Shown in pieces: positions 56,015 through 64,000 of a DNA stretch of 64,000 nt. Position numbers and translations under genes: made by a program. Every line of letters begins with the position of its first letter. Positions within the stretch are counted from its first letter, which is position 1. Below the pieces are notes generated by a model, which had not been told where the DNA came from, made no database searches, and saw nothing but the letters and a program-made list of their open reading frames with translations. Source of the DNA: Aliihoeflea sp. 40Bstr573 (lineage in GTDB: Bacteria > Pseudomonadota > Alphaproteobacteria > Rhizobiales > Rhizobiaceae); NCBI RefSeq assembly GCF_024105655.1, contig NZ_JAAAMH010000005.1, positions 1 to 64,000 on the forward strand, written 5' to 3'.

Positions 56015-58642
56015 ATGGCAACCGAACGATACAATCCGCGCGCAAGCGAACCGAAATGGCAGAAGGCGTGGGACGAGGCCAAGCTCTTCGCGACCCCGAA
56101 CGACGACCTCCGCGAGAAATACTACGTCCTGGAGATGTTCCCCTATCCTTCGGGGCGCATCCATATGGGCCATGTGCGCAACTATGCGATGGGCGACGTG
56201 GTCGCGCGCTACAAACGGGCGGCCGGATACAACGTGCTGCACCCGATGGGCTGGGACGCGTTCGGCCTGCCGGCCGAGAACGCCGCGCGCGACAACAAGG
56301 TCAGTCCGCGCGACTGGACCTATGCCAACATCGAGACGATGAAGGGCCAACTGAAGACGATGGGCCTGTCGCTCGACTGGGCGCGCGAATTCGCGACCTG
56401 CGATCCGAGCTACTACAAGCACCAGCAGAAGATGTTCCTCGACTTCTGGCAGGCCGGGCTCGTCGAGCGCCGCAACGCCAAGGTCAACTGGGACCCCGAG
56501 GACATGACCGTGCTCGCCAACGAGCAGGTGATCGACGGGCGCGGCTGGCGCTCCGGCGCGCTGGTCGAACAGCGCGACCTGACGCAGTGGTTCTTCAAGA
56601 TCACGTCGATGGCGCAGGACCTGCTCGACGGGCTCGAAACGCTCGATCGCTGGCCCGAGAAGGTCAAGCTGATGCAGTCGAACTGGATCGGGCGATCGGA
56701 AGGCCTGCAGCTTCGCTGGAAGCTGGACCCAGCGACGGCCCCCCAGGGCGAGAGCGAGCTGGAAGTCTATACGACGCGGCCCGACACGATCTTCGGCGCA
56801 TCCTTCATGGCGATCGCGGCCGACCATCCGCTGGCCAAGAAGGCGGCCAAGGACAATCCGGCGCTGGCGGCCTTCATCGAGGAGATCAAGCGCGGCGGCA
56901 CGTCCGCGGCCGAGATCGAGACCGCCGAGAAGAAAGGCTTCGATACCGGTATCCGCGTCGTTCACCCGTTCGATGAGAGCTGGACGCTGCCGGTCCATGT
57001 CGCCAACTTCGTGCTGATGGATTACGGCACCGGCGCGGTCTTCGGCTGCCCGTCGGGCGACCAGCGCGACCTCGACTTCGCCAACAAGTACGACCTGCCG
57101 GTCGTGCCGGTGGTGATGCCGAAGGATGGCGACGCGGCGACGTTCCAGATCATAGACGAGGCCTATGTCGAGGACGGGGTGATGATCAATTCACGCTTCC
57201 TTGACGGCATGACGCCGAAGGAGGCGTTCGAGGAGGTCGCTTCACGGCTGGAAGCGACGACGATTGGCAATCGCCCGCAGGCGCAGCGCAAGGTGCAGTT
57301 CCGCCTGCGCGACTGGCTGATCTCGCGCCAGCGCTACTGGGGTTGCCCGATCCCGGTCATCCATTGCGACGATTGCGGCGCGGTGCCGGTGCCGGCTGAG
57401 CAATTGCCGGTGCGGCTGCCCGACGAGGTGTCGTTCGACAAGCCGGGCAACCCGCTCGACCATCATCCCACCTGGAAGCATGTCGCCTGCCCGAATTGCG
57501 GCAAGGACGCCCGTCGCGATACCGACACGATGGACACGTTCGTCGATTCCTCCTGGTATTTCGCGCGCTTCACCGACCCGTGGAACACTGAGCGACCGAC
57601 CGATCTCGCCCATGTCGATGGGCCGAATGGCTGGCTGCCGGTCAACCAGTATATCGGCGGCATCGAGCACGCGATCCTGCACCTTCTCTATTCCCGCTTC
57701 TTCGCCCGGGCGATGAAAGCGACGGGGCATCTGAACAGCGTCGAGGAACCGTTCGAGGGCCTGTTCACGCAGGGCATGGTCGTCCACGAGACCTACCGTG
57801 GCGCGAAGGGCTGGGTGACGCCGGCCGAAGTGAAGCTGGAAGAAGTCGATGGAAAGCGGCGGGCCAGCCTGATCGCGACCGGCGAGGACATCACCATCGG
57901 CTCGATCGAGAAGATGTCGAAGTCGAAGAAGAACGTGGTCGACCCGGACGACATCATCGCCTCCTATGGCGCGGATACCGCGCGCTGGTTCATGCTGTCG
58001 GATTCCCCGCCTGACCGCGACGTGATCTGGACGGAAGCGGGCGTTGAAGGCGCGCATCGCTTCGTGCAGCGCGTGTGGCGCCTCGTGTCGGAAGCTTCGG
58101 AGACGCTGAAAGGCGTTCCGGGCGAACCGGCGCGAGACGGGGAGGCGGTGTCCATCTCCAAGCTCGCGCACAAGACGGTGAAGGCGGTCGGCACGGATAT
58201 CGAACGTCTCGGCTTCAACAAGGCGGTCGCGCGGCTTTACGAGCTGGTCAATGCGCTGGCGCCGCGCGTGCAGGCGCTGGGCACCGCGAGCGATGCCGAC
58301 AAGGCCGCACTGCGCGACGCCTTCGACAAGCTGCTCGTGATGGTGGCGCCCATGATGCCGCACCTGGCAGAGGAGTGCTGGGCGGCGCTGGGCGGCGAAG
58401 GGCTGATCGCGAATCAGGCCTGGCCGAAGTTCGACCCGAGCCTGACCGTCGACGACGAAATCACGCTGCCCGTGCAGGTCAACGGCAAGAAGCGCGGCGA
58501 TTTGACAATCGCGCGCGACGCGGACCAATCTGCCGTCGAAGCGGCGGCGCTCGCGCTCGACGCCGTGCAACGGGCGCTCGAAGGCAAGGCGCCGCGCAAG
58601 ATCATCGTCGTGCCGCAGAGGATCGTGAATGTCGTTGTTTGA
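56015..58642 (+). CDS. leuS: leucyl-tRNA synthetase
   Basis: An 875-residue class I synthetase. HIGH-type motif [14 protein letters not shown] near residue 50, editing (CP1) domain with [21 protein letters not shown], zinc-type domain [40 protein letters not shown] motif [13 protein letters not shown], and the anticodon-binding C-terminus. It overlaps lptE by 14 bases. Confidence 0.98.
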   Translation: MATERYNPRASEPKWQKAWDEAKLFATPNDDLREKYYVLEMFPYPSGRIHMGHVRNYAMGDVVARYKRAAGYNVLHPMGWDAFGLPAENAARDNKVSPRDWTYANIETMKGQLKTMGLSLDWAREFATCDPSYYKHQQKMFLDFWQAGLVERRNAKVNWDPEDMTVLANEQVIDGRGWRSGALVEQRDLTQWFFKITSMAQDLLDGLETLDRWPEKVKLMQSNWIGRSEGLQLRWKLDPATAPQGESELEVYTTRPDTIFGASFMAIAADHPLAKKAAKDNPALAAFIEEIKRGGTSAAEIETAEKKGFDTGIRVVHPFDESWTLPVHVANFVLMDYGTGAVFGCPSGDQRDLDFANKYDLPVVPVVMPKDGDAATFQIIDEAYVEDGVMINSRFLDGMTPKEAFEEVASRLEATTIGNRPQAQRKVQFRLRDWLISRQRYWGCPIPVIHCDDCGAVPVPAEQLPVRLPDEVSFDKPGNPLDHHPTWKHVACPNCGKDARRDTDTMDTFVDSSWYFARFTDPWNTERPTDLAHVDGPNGWLPVNQYIGGIEHAILHLLYSRFFARAMKATGHLNSVEEPFEGLFTQGMVVHETYRGAKGWVTPAEVKLEEVDGKRRASLIATGEDITIGSIEKMSKSKKNVVDPDDIIASYGADTARWFMLSDSPPDRDVIWTEAGVEGAHRFVQRVWRLVSEASETLKGVPGEPARDGEAVSISKLAHKTVKAVGTDIERLGFNKAVARLYELVNALAPRVQALGTASDADKAALRDAFDKLLVMVAPMMPHLAEECWAALGGEGLIANQAWPKFDPSLTVDDEITLPVQVNGKKRGDLTIARDADQSAVEAAALALDAVQRALEGKAPRKIIVVPQRIVNVVV

Positions 58643-59177
58643 TCAAGGCCGGCTGCGGCTGATGGGGATCGGCCTGGCGTTCTCGCTCGCGGCTGTGGCC
58701 GGCTGCACGGTGCAGCCGCTTTACGGCACGGGCGGGACGACCGCGGGCGGAGCGCCGATGAGTGCCGAGCTTGCCTCAGTCGCGGTGGCGCCGGTCAGCG
58801 ACCGCGTCAGCCAAGAGGTGCGCAACCATCTGATCTTCCTGTTGTCCGGCGGCGTGGGCGAGCCGTCCGCGGCTCGCTACACGGCGCAGCTTGGCGTCTC
58901 TGCGGCAGATGCCGCGGCCGCCTCGGTGCAGGTCGGTCGCGACGAGGAGCCGACCGCTTCACTGGTTACGGTCACTGCGCGCTATACGCTGATCGACGCC
59001 AATGGTACGCAGGTCGGTTCCGGTGCGCGCTCGGCACAGGCACCCTATGACGTTTCGCGGCAGCAATTCGCGGCGTTGCGCGCCAGCCGAGATGCACAGA
59101 ACAGGGCAGCGCGGGAAGCGGCGGAACTCGTTCGACTTGCGATTGCAGCAGATATTTCCCGGCTATCTACACGTTAG
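58629..59177 (+). CDS. lptE: LPS assembly lipoprotein LptE
   Basis: A 182-residue outer-membrane lipoprotein. The N-terminal lipobox is LAAVAGC, with processing at Cys26, followed by TVQPLYG, the alphaproteobacterial LptE signature. The rest is a small alpha/beta domain that plugs the LptD barrel during LPS insertion. AGAGGA precedes the ATG inside leuS. In many relatives holA follows lptE, but here an acyltransferase gene is next. Confidence 0.9.
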   Translation: MSLFDQGRLRLMGIGLAFSLAAVAGCTVQPLYGTGGTTAGGAPMSAELASVAVAPVSDRVSQEVRNHLIFLLSGGVGEPSAARYTAQLGVSAADAAAASVQVGRDEEPTASLVTVTARYTLIDANGTQVGSGARSAQAPYDVSRQQFAALRASRDAQNRAAREAAELVRLAIAADISRLSTR

Positions 59178-59277
59178 CTAATATTCAGGAACTTTTTGTT
59201 ACCAAAGACATTCTTGCAAGAATGTCATGGCCGCGTCATCCCGTTCAGCGATGAAGGCGCGTGACGGAGTACGCAGA

Positions 59278-60174
59278 ATGAATCTTCGGCAGGCGCCGTA
59301 CAGTCTCACATCGATCATCAGTTACCTGATGCCTGCCGGGAAAGCGCGCGACCATGTTGTCGACCAGCTCATCGCCGAGCGCGCGACGCATCTGTCTCGC
59401 AATCCGGCGTGGCCGGTGCTGCGACCGCTGATCTATCGCTATTTCGACTACGATCTCGCCGTGTCGATGGCCAACGACATCGCACCCCTTTCCGGCGTCG
59501 AGGCGTTTGATTACCTGTCGAAGCTGCTCGCACTCGACGTGACGGTGACGGGGCTGGATAACATCCCGAAGACGGGGGGCTTCGTGCTGGCTCCGAGCCA
59601 TCCGACGGGGATTGCCGACGGCGTTGCCGTCTACGACCTGATGAAGCCGGTGCGCACCGACCTTTCGATCTTCGCCAACCGGGACGCGTTGCGCGTTGCG
59701 GCAGGTTTCCGCGACCTCATCATCCCGGTCGAATGGCGGCAGGGGGAGAAGAGCCATTCGAAGAGCCGCGATACGCTGGAAATGACCGCCAAGGCATTTT
59801 CCAACGGGCGGGCTGTGGTTCTCTTCCCGTCGGGCCGCATCGCCTATTGGAACAAGAACAAACTGACGGAGCGTCCGTGGCAGCCTTCCTTTGTTGCGCT
59901 CGCGCGGCGCTACAACGTACCCGTTGTCCCCGCGCATATCACCGCGCGCAATTCGGGGCTGTTCTATTTCCTGTCGAAGTACTCGACTGAAATGCGCGAC
60001 ATGACCGTCTTCCACGAACTCCTGAACAAGAAGAACCGGCCATTCGAGATCACCGTGGGCAAGCCGATTGCGCCGGATCTCCTGCAGGGAGATGGGGCCG
60101 AAGTGGCGGCGCTCCTGCAAAAGCACACGGTCGAGGACCTGGCCCGCGATCCGGGCGCCGAGTTCCGGCGTTAG
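59278..60174 (+). CDS. PlsC-type acyltransferase
   Basis: A 298-residue lysophospholipid acyltransferase-domain protein. The acyltransferase motif I is APSHPTGIADG (His and Asp separated by five residues, as in the NHPxGxxDG-type subgroup rather than the common HX4D). Motif III is VVLFPSGRIAYWNKNK and motif IV VPVVPAHITARNSGLFYFLS. It likely acylates a lysophospholipid or ornithine-lipid-type acceptor; the acceptor is unknown. ATG at 59278 has GGAG nine bases upstream and is preferred to 59227, which lacks a ribosome site. It ends in a strong bidirectional terminator. Confidence 0.85.
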   Translation: MNLRQAPYSLTSIISYLMPAGKARDHVVDQLIAERATHLSRNPAWPVLRPLIYRYFDYDLAVSMANDIAPLSGVEAFDYLSKLLALDVTVTGLDNIPKTGGFVLAPSHPTGIADGVAVYDLMKPVRTDLSIFANRDALRVAAGFRDLIIPVEWRQGEKSHSKSRDTLEMTAKAFSNGRAVVLFPSGRIAYWNKNKLTERPWQPSFVALARRYNVPVVPAHITARNSGLFYFLSKYSTEMRDMTVFHELLNKKNRPFEITVGKPIAPDLLQGDGAEVAALLQKHTVEDLARDPGAEFRR

Positions 60175-60179
60175 ATTAA

Positions 60180-60204
60180 AAAACCCCGCTCGAAGCGGGG
60201 TTTT
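60180..60204. terminator. bidirectional terminator (acyltransferase / transaldolase)
   Basis: AAAACCCCGCT-CGA-AGCGGGGTTTT: perfect 11-bp arms with T-rich flanks on both strands (TTTTCTTTT to the right, TTTTTTAA on the minus strand). It lies between two convergent genes. Confidence 0.95.
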
Positions 60205-60225
60205 CTTTTCGCGGACTTGAACAGA

Positions 60226-60879
60226 TCAGCCGATCTTCTGGCCGGTCTTTGCCCAATCTGCCAGGAAGGTCTCGAGGCCCTTGTCGGTGAGCGGATGTTT
60301 GACCAGCGCCTTGAGCGTTGCCGGCGGCACGGTCGCGACGTCGGCGCCGATCAGCGCGGCGAGCTTGACGTGGTTCACCGTGCGGATCGAGGCGGCGAGG
60401 ATTTCGGTCTTGAAATCGTAATTGTCGTAGATGGTGCGGATCTCGGAAATCAGCTCCATGCCGTCGATGCCCATGTCGTCGATGCGGCCGATGAAGGGCG
60501 AAATGAACGTCGCGCCTGCCTTGGCGGCCAGCAGCGCCTGATTGGCCGCGAAGCACAGCGTGACGTTGACGAGGCGGCCATCGCCGGTGATCGCCTTGCA
60601 GGCCTTGAGACCATCGAGCGTCAGCGGCAGCTTGATGCAGATGTTGTCGGCGATCTTCGACAGAACGTCGGCCTCGCGCATCATCTCGGCGTATTCGGTC
60701 GCGGCAACCTCGGCCGACACCGGGCCGTCAACGATGTCGCAGATTTCCTTGGTGACTTCCTTGATGTCGCGGCCGGACTTCAGGATCAGTGACGGGTTGG
60801 TCGTCACGCCATCGAGCAGGCCGTATTCGTTGAGTTCGCGGATTTCGGCGACGTCGGCCGTATCGACGAAGAATTTCAT
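60226..60879 (-). CDS. fsa: fructose-6-phosphate aldolase / small transaldolase
   Basis: A 217-residue TIM-barrel enzyme: [32 protein letters not shown], Schiff-base lysine K83 in [40 protein letters not shown], and [24 protein letters not shown]. Members act as transaldolase (Tal type 3) or fructose-6-phosphate aldolase; the two cannot be separated from the sequence. ATG at 60879 has AAGGAGACACAC; the much longer upstream frame is a shadow of priA. Confidence 0.95.
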   Translation of the reverse strand: MKFFVDTADVAEIRELNEYGLLDGVTTNPSLILKSGRDIKEVTKEICDIVDGPVSAEVAATEYAEMMREADVLSKIADNICIKLPLTLDGLKACKAITGDGRLVNVTLCFAANQALLAAKAGATFISPFIGRIDDMGIDGMELISEIRTIYDNYDFKTEILAASIRTVNHVKLAALIGADVATVPPATLKALVKHPLTDKGLETFLADWAKTGQKIG

Positions 60880-60980
60880 GTGTGTCTCCTTCAGGCTCCG
60901 GGCGCAGGCGGCGGACTGGAAGTCGGCCGGTCGGCGGTTGGGACTTGCACTAGCGCAAGATCGGGGCAAGGTCACGTCCG

Positions 60981-63176
60981 ATGAGCCAAGATTCGCCGAC
61001 GCTATTCCCGCCAAGCCAGGTCGTACCCGTTCTCGTGCCGATGCCGGCCGAGCGGGCCTATTCCTATGCCGTGCCGGACGGAATGAGTGTGGTGCCAGGC
61101 TCGATCGTGCGCGTGCCGCTCGGGCCACGGCTGGTGGCGGGCGTCGTGTGGGACGGCGACGGAGGCTCAGTCGACCCAAGCAAGCTGCGGCCGATCGACC
61201 ACGTCTTCGACTGTCCGCCCATCGGCGGGCAGCTGCGCCGCTTCGTCGATTGGGTGGCGAGCTACACGCTGTCGCCGCCCGGCATGGTGGCGCGGATGCT
61301 CCTGCGCGCGCCCGCGGCCTTCGATCCCGAACCGATGATCGACGGGCTGGTGTTGTCGGGCACTGAACCCGACCGGATGACCGACGCACGCAGGCGCGTT
61401 CTCGAAATGGCGTCGGACGGACTCGCCTGGACGCGCTCGGGCCTGGCGCGCGCGGCCGGAACATCGCTGACGGTGGTCGACGGGCTGAAGGCGCAGGGCG
61501 TTTTCGAGGATGCGCTGATCGCGCCGCGGCCGGTGGTCGCCGCACCTGATCCGGATTACGCGCAAGCAGAACTCATGCCCGAGCAGGCCGAGGCTGCGCA
61601 GCATCTGCGCGAGAAGGTCGCGGGCGGCGGGTTTTCGACCACGCTGATCGACGGCGTGACGGGCTCGGGCAAGACGGAGGTCTATTTCGAGGCGATCGCG
61701 GAGGCGGTGCGGGCGGGCCGGCAAGTGCTCGTACTGGTGCCGGAGATCGCGCTGACGGCGGCGTTCCTGGAGCGCTTCCAGGATCGGTTCGGCGCCAAGC
61801 CGGCGGAGTGGCATTCGGACCTTGCGCCGCGGACGCGCGAGCGTGTCTGGCGGCAGGTGGCCGAGGGACGCGTGCGCGTCGTCGCCGGGGCGCGCTCGGC
61901 GCTGTTCCTGCCCTTCAAGGAACTCGGGCTGATCGTCGTCGACGAGGAGCACGACCCCGCCTACAAGCAGGAAGACCGCGTCTTCTACAATGCGCGCGAC
62001 ATGGCGGTCGTGCGCGGCCATATCGGGCAGTTTCCGGTCGTGCTCGCCTCGGCGACGCCGTCGGTCGAAAGCCGCGTCAATGCCGGGCAGGGGCGCTATG
62101 CGCGCGAGATCCTGTCGGGGCGCTATGCGGAAGCTGCGCTGCCCGACATCCGGGCGATCGACATGCGCCGTCACCCGCCGGCACGCGGGGGGTTCATCTC
62201 GCCGGTGCTTGTCTCGGCGGCGCGCGCGACCGTGGAGCGCGGCGAACAGGCGCTGTTCTTCCTGAACCGGCGCGGCTACGCGCCGCTAACGCTCTGCCGG
62301 GTCTGCGGGCATCGCTTCCAGTGCCCGTCCTGCTCGAGCTGGCTGGTGGAGCACCGCTTTCGCGGGCAACTGATGTGCCATCATTGCGGGCACTCGGAGC
62401 CGAGGCCGGAAGCCTGCCCGTCCTGCGGGACGCTCGACCATCTCGTGCCGTGCGGGCCGGGCGTGGAGCGGATCGCCGAGGAGATCGTCTCGCATTTTCC
62501 CGACCAACGCGTCATCGTCCTCTCCTCCGACATGTTGGGCGGCGTGAAGCGGTTGCGGCTCGAACTCGAAGCCATCGCAAAGGGCGAGGCCGACATCGTG
62601 ATCGGCACGCAGCTCGTCGCCAAGGGGCATAATTTTCCGAATATGACGCTGGTCGGCGTGGTGGATGCGGATCTCGGCCTCGCGAATGGCGACCCGCGCG
62701 CGGCCGAGCGCACCTTCCAGCTTCTCAGCCAGGTGACGGGCCGGGCGGGGCGGACCGGCAAGAAGAGCGTCGGCCTTTTGCAGACCTATCAGCCGGATCA
62801 TCCGGTGATGCGCGCGCTCGTTTCCGGCGATGCGGAGGCCTTCTACGACCGTGAAGTCGCCGAGCGCGAGCGCGGACGTCTGCCACCCTTCGGTCGGCTG
62901 GCCGGCGTGATCGTCAGCGCCGCGACCCGCGCCGAGGCCGAAGGTCATGCGCGCGGGCTGCGGCAGGCCGCCGCTCGCTCGAACGAGATCATGGTTCTCG
63001 GTCCGGCCGAAGCGCCGCTCTCGCTCGTCGCCGGCCGTCACCGCTTCCGCCTGCTCGTCCATGCCGAGCGCAAGGCGGACATTCAAGGATACATCCGGGC
63101 GATGCTGAGCGCCGGGCCGAAGGAGCGGGGGTCGGTGCGGGTCAATGTCGACATCGACCCGCAGAGCTTTCTGTAG
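60981..63176 (+). CDS. priA: primosomal protein N' (replication restart helicase)
   Basis: A 731-residue PriA. An N-terminal 3'-DNA-binding domain ([21 protein letters not shown]), Walker A GVTGSGKT (225-232), Walker B DEEH (321-324), helicase motifs [10 protein letters not shown] and SATPSVES, and the paired zinc-binding cysteines [30 protein letters not shown]. It reloads the replisome at stalled forks. Divergent from the transaldolase across 101 bases. Confidence 0.97.
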   Translation: MSQDSPTLFPPSQVVPVLVPMPAERAYSYAVPDGMSVVPGSIVRVPLGPRLVAGVVWDGDGGSVDPSKLRPIDHVFDCPPIGGQLRRFVDWVASYTLSPPGMVARMLLRAPAAFDPEPMIDGLVLSGTEPDRMTDARRRVLEMASDGLAWTRSGLARAAGTSLTVVDGLKAQGVFEDALIAPRPVVAAPDPDYAQAELMPEQAEAAQHLREKVAGGGFSTTLIDGVTGSGKTEVYFEAIAEAVRAGRQVLVLVPEIALTAAFLERFQDRFGAKPAEWHSDLAPRTRERVWRQVAEGRVRVVAGARSALFLPFKELGLIVVDEEHDPAYKQEDRVFYNARDMAVVRGHIGQFPVVLASATPSVESRVNAGQGRYAREILSGRYAEAALPDIRAIDMRRHPPARGGFISPVLVSAARATVERGEQALFFLNRRGYAPLTLCRVCGHRFQCPSCSSWLVEHRFRGQLMCHHCGHSEPRPEACPSCGTLDHLVPCGPGVERIAEEIVSHFPDQRVIVLSSDMLGGVKRLRLELEAIAKGEADIVIGTQLVAKGHNFPNMTLVGVVDADLGLANGDPRAAERTFQLLSQVTGRAGRTGKKSVGLLQTYQPDHPVMRALVSGDAEAFYDREVAERERGRLPPFGRLAGVIVSAATRAEAEGHARGLRQAAARSNEIMVLGPAEAPLSLVAGRHRFRLLVHAERKADIQGYIRAMLSAGPKERGSVRVNVDIDPQSFL

Positions 63177-63233
63177 ACAGATCGCCCGCCGCCCGCGTAA
63201 GCGGATGTCCACAATCTCGAGGGGAATTCACAA

Positions 63234-63629
63234 ATGGAACTCGCATTTCCGTGGCCGTATTCGCAGGGGGAGTGGTTGGCGTGGACGTCTGCGGCCATTA
63301 CCGTGCTTTTCGGACTGGTCACACTGTTCGCGCCGCGGCTGTCGCTGAAGGCGCTGCGGTTGCAGACGGCGCCGAACCATCCAGAGGCACTGGCGGAATC
63401 GCGCGCGACGATGTCGGGATTTTATCTTGGCGTAGGGCTTTGCTGTATTCTCCTTGCCCAGCCGCTTCTATATCTGACGCTCGGCGCCTCCTGGGCGCTG
63501 ACGGCGTTCGGGCGGATCGTTTCGATGCTCTCCGACCGAGGGAACACGGCGTATAACTGGTTCGTCCTCGCAATCGAGATCGTACTTGCCGGACTGCCGC
63601 TGGCCTTCGCTCTCGGCTTCGTGGGCTGA
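63234..63629 (+). CDS. small membrane protein (DUF4345-like)
   Basis: A 131-residue protein with four predicted helices (about residues 15-34, 60-82, 86-100, 108-130). It follows priA by 57 bases with a GAGGGGA ribosome site. Similar small membrane proteins occur between priA and the atp operon in Rhizobiales, some labelled as phage-infection proteins, but function is unknown. Assignment to the DUF4345 type is tentative. Confidence 0.65.
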   Translation: MELAFPWPYSQGEWLAWTSAAITVLFGLVTLFAPRLSLKALRLQTAPNHPEALAESRATMSGFYLGVGLCCILLAQPLLYLTLGASWALTAFGRIVSMLSDRGNTAYNWFVLAIEIVLAGLPLAFALGFVG

Positions 63630-63841
63630 TCTTCCGGAACTGCGACAAAACGGCCAAAAACCGCCGGGAAAGGCGTGTTGCGAGTCCCGAAAGCGTGTGC
63701 TAGACGGCAATCGACTTTTGACCGGGGGAGGCGGCTCGCTCGCTCGTTCCGGGGAAATTTTCAACGAGGTCGGGGATTTAGCCGGTGATTCGTCCCGGCG
63801 TGCGAATTCGCTGCCTTCCAGATGAAGAGAAAATACACCTC

Positions 63842-64000
63842 GTGGCACAATCCGGCTCGATGATCTCAGGTGTCTCGCAGCGCTACGCGCGCTCGCTGTT
63901 CGAACTGGCGAAGGAAGAGAACTCCATTGCCGAAACCGAGAAAGAGCTCGGCCGTTTCGCCGCCATGCTCGAAGAGAGCGACGACCTGAAGCGCCTCGTC
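63842..64000 (+). CDS. atpH: F0F1 ATP synthase subunit delta, 5' part (cut by window edge)
   Basis: The last 53 codons visible begin at GTG 63842 and read ISGVSQRYARSLFELAKE and ETEKELGRFAAML, the standard N-terminal helical domain of the delta subunit. The delta subunit joins the F1 head to the membrane sector; atpA, G, D and C would be expected to follow. The ATG at 63822 is in another frame. The 212 bases upstream carry the operon promoter; the CGACTTTTGACC area is a possible part of it. Confidence 0.92.
   Translation, partial: MAQSGSMISGVSQRYARSLFELAKEENSIAETEKELGRFAAMLEESDDLKRLV

Noticed and set aside
59580-59610. Suspected defective catalytic motif in the acyltransferase (HX5D instead of HX4D)
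   Set aside because: The HPTGxxDG form is normal for one subgroup of PlsC-like enzymes, so it is not evidence of inactivation.
60880-61545. N-terminal extension of the transaldolase reading frame
   Set aside because: The extension is antisense to priA; ATG 60879 has a good ribosome site and gives the exact family length.

Overview
The window is GC-rich chromosomal DNA of an alphaproteobacterium, most likely a member of the Rhizobiales (Hyphomicrobiales), perhaps near Phyllobacteriaceae. Support comes from the hemC-hemD-mitofilin-hemY cluster, the very large NAD-type glutamate dehydrogenase, the DUF1674/SdhAF4 gene beside htpX and rsmB, the usg gene, the leuS-lptE pair, the ATP synthase delta subunit starting an atp operon downstream of priA, and a TadG-like VWA protein. 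No rRNA, CRISPR array or intact prophage was seen. Species cannot be named from the sequence alone.

Layout. 0-4.1 kb: the tail of an IS5-type transposase, then a leftward set of small housekeeping genes (methyltransferase, EVE, YciI), typA and a YggT-family gene, followed by tRNA-Ala(CGC). 4.1-4.9 kb: debris of mobile DNA (a frameshifted recombinase-associated remnant and an IS3 orfA stub). 4.9-20 kb: an accessory catabolic island. A leftward operon encodes a hydantoin/Asp-Glu racemase, a complete Dpp/Opp-type peptide ABC importer, HyuB and HyuA ATP-dependent ring-opening enzymes and an M20 peptidase. Rightward, facing it, are a zinc-free quinone oxidoreductase-like gene, an IclR regulator and a CapA-like protein preceded by a perfect palindrome. 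20-24.4 kb: a LysR regulator divergent from a TctCBA tripartite tricarboxylate transporter. 24.4-29 kb: YrbL-like, YihY-like, MFS, amidotransferase and TerB-like genes.

29-36 kb: heme and translation core (hemY, mitofilin-like, hemD, hemC leftward; tsaD and gpsA rightward). 36-43 kb: AhpD-like protein, giant glutamate dehydrogenase, UMF-type MFS. 43.1-43.35 kb: a small non-standard transcription unit, with a full-length Shine-Dalgarno sequence, a 22-codon ORF overlapping a second mini-ORF, a chain of hairpins and a strong terminator. This is the most unusual element in the window. 43.3-46.3 kb: TadG-like VWA protein, a secreted nuclease whose start codon sits within a perfect inverted repeat, and a transglutaminase gene with a one-base frameshift. 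46.4-64 kb: conserved core genes (DUF1674, htpX, rsmB, heparinase-like, purH, acs, usg, yggS, leuS, lptE, acyltransferase, fsa/tal, priA, a small membrane protein, and the 5' end of atpH).

The island genes fit together as uptake, ring opening, peptide/amide hydrolysis and stereo-inversion of a cyclic or peptide-like amino-acid derivative. 5-oxoproline, hydantoin or gamma-glutamyl compounds are candidates, but the exact substrate is not readable from the sequence.
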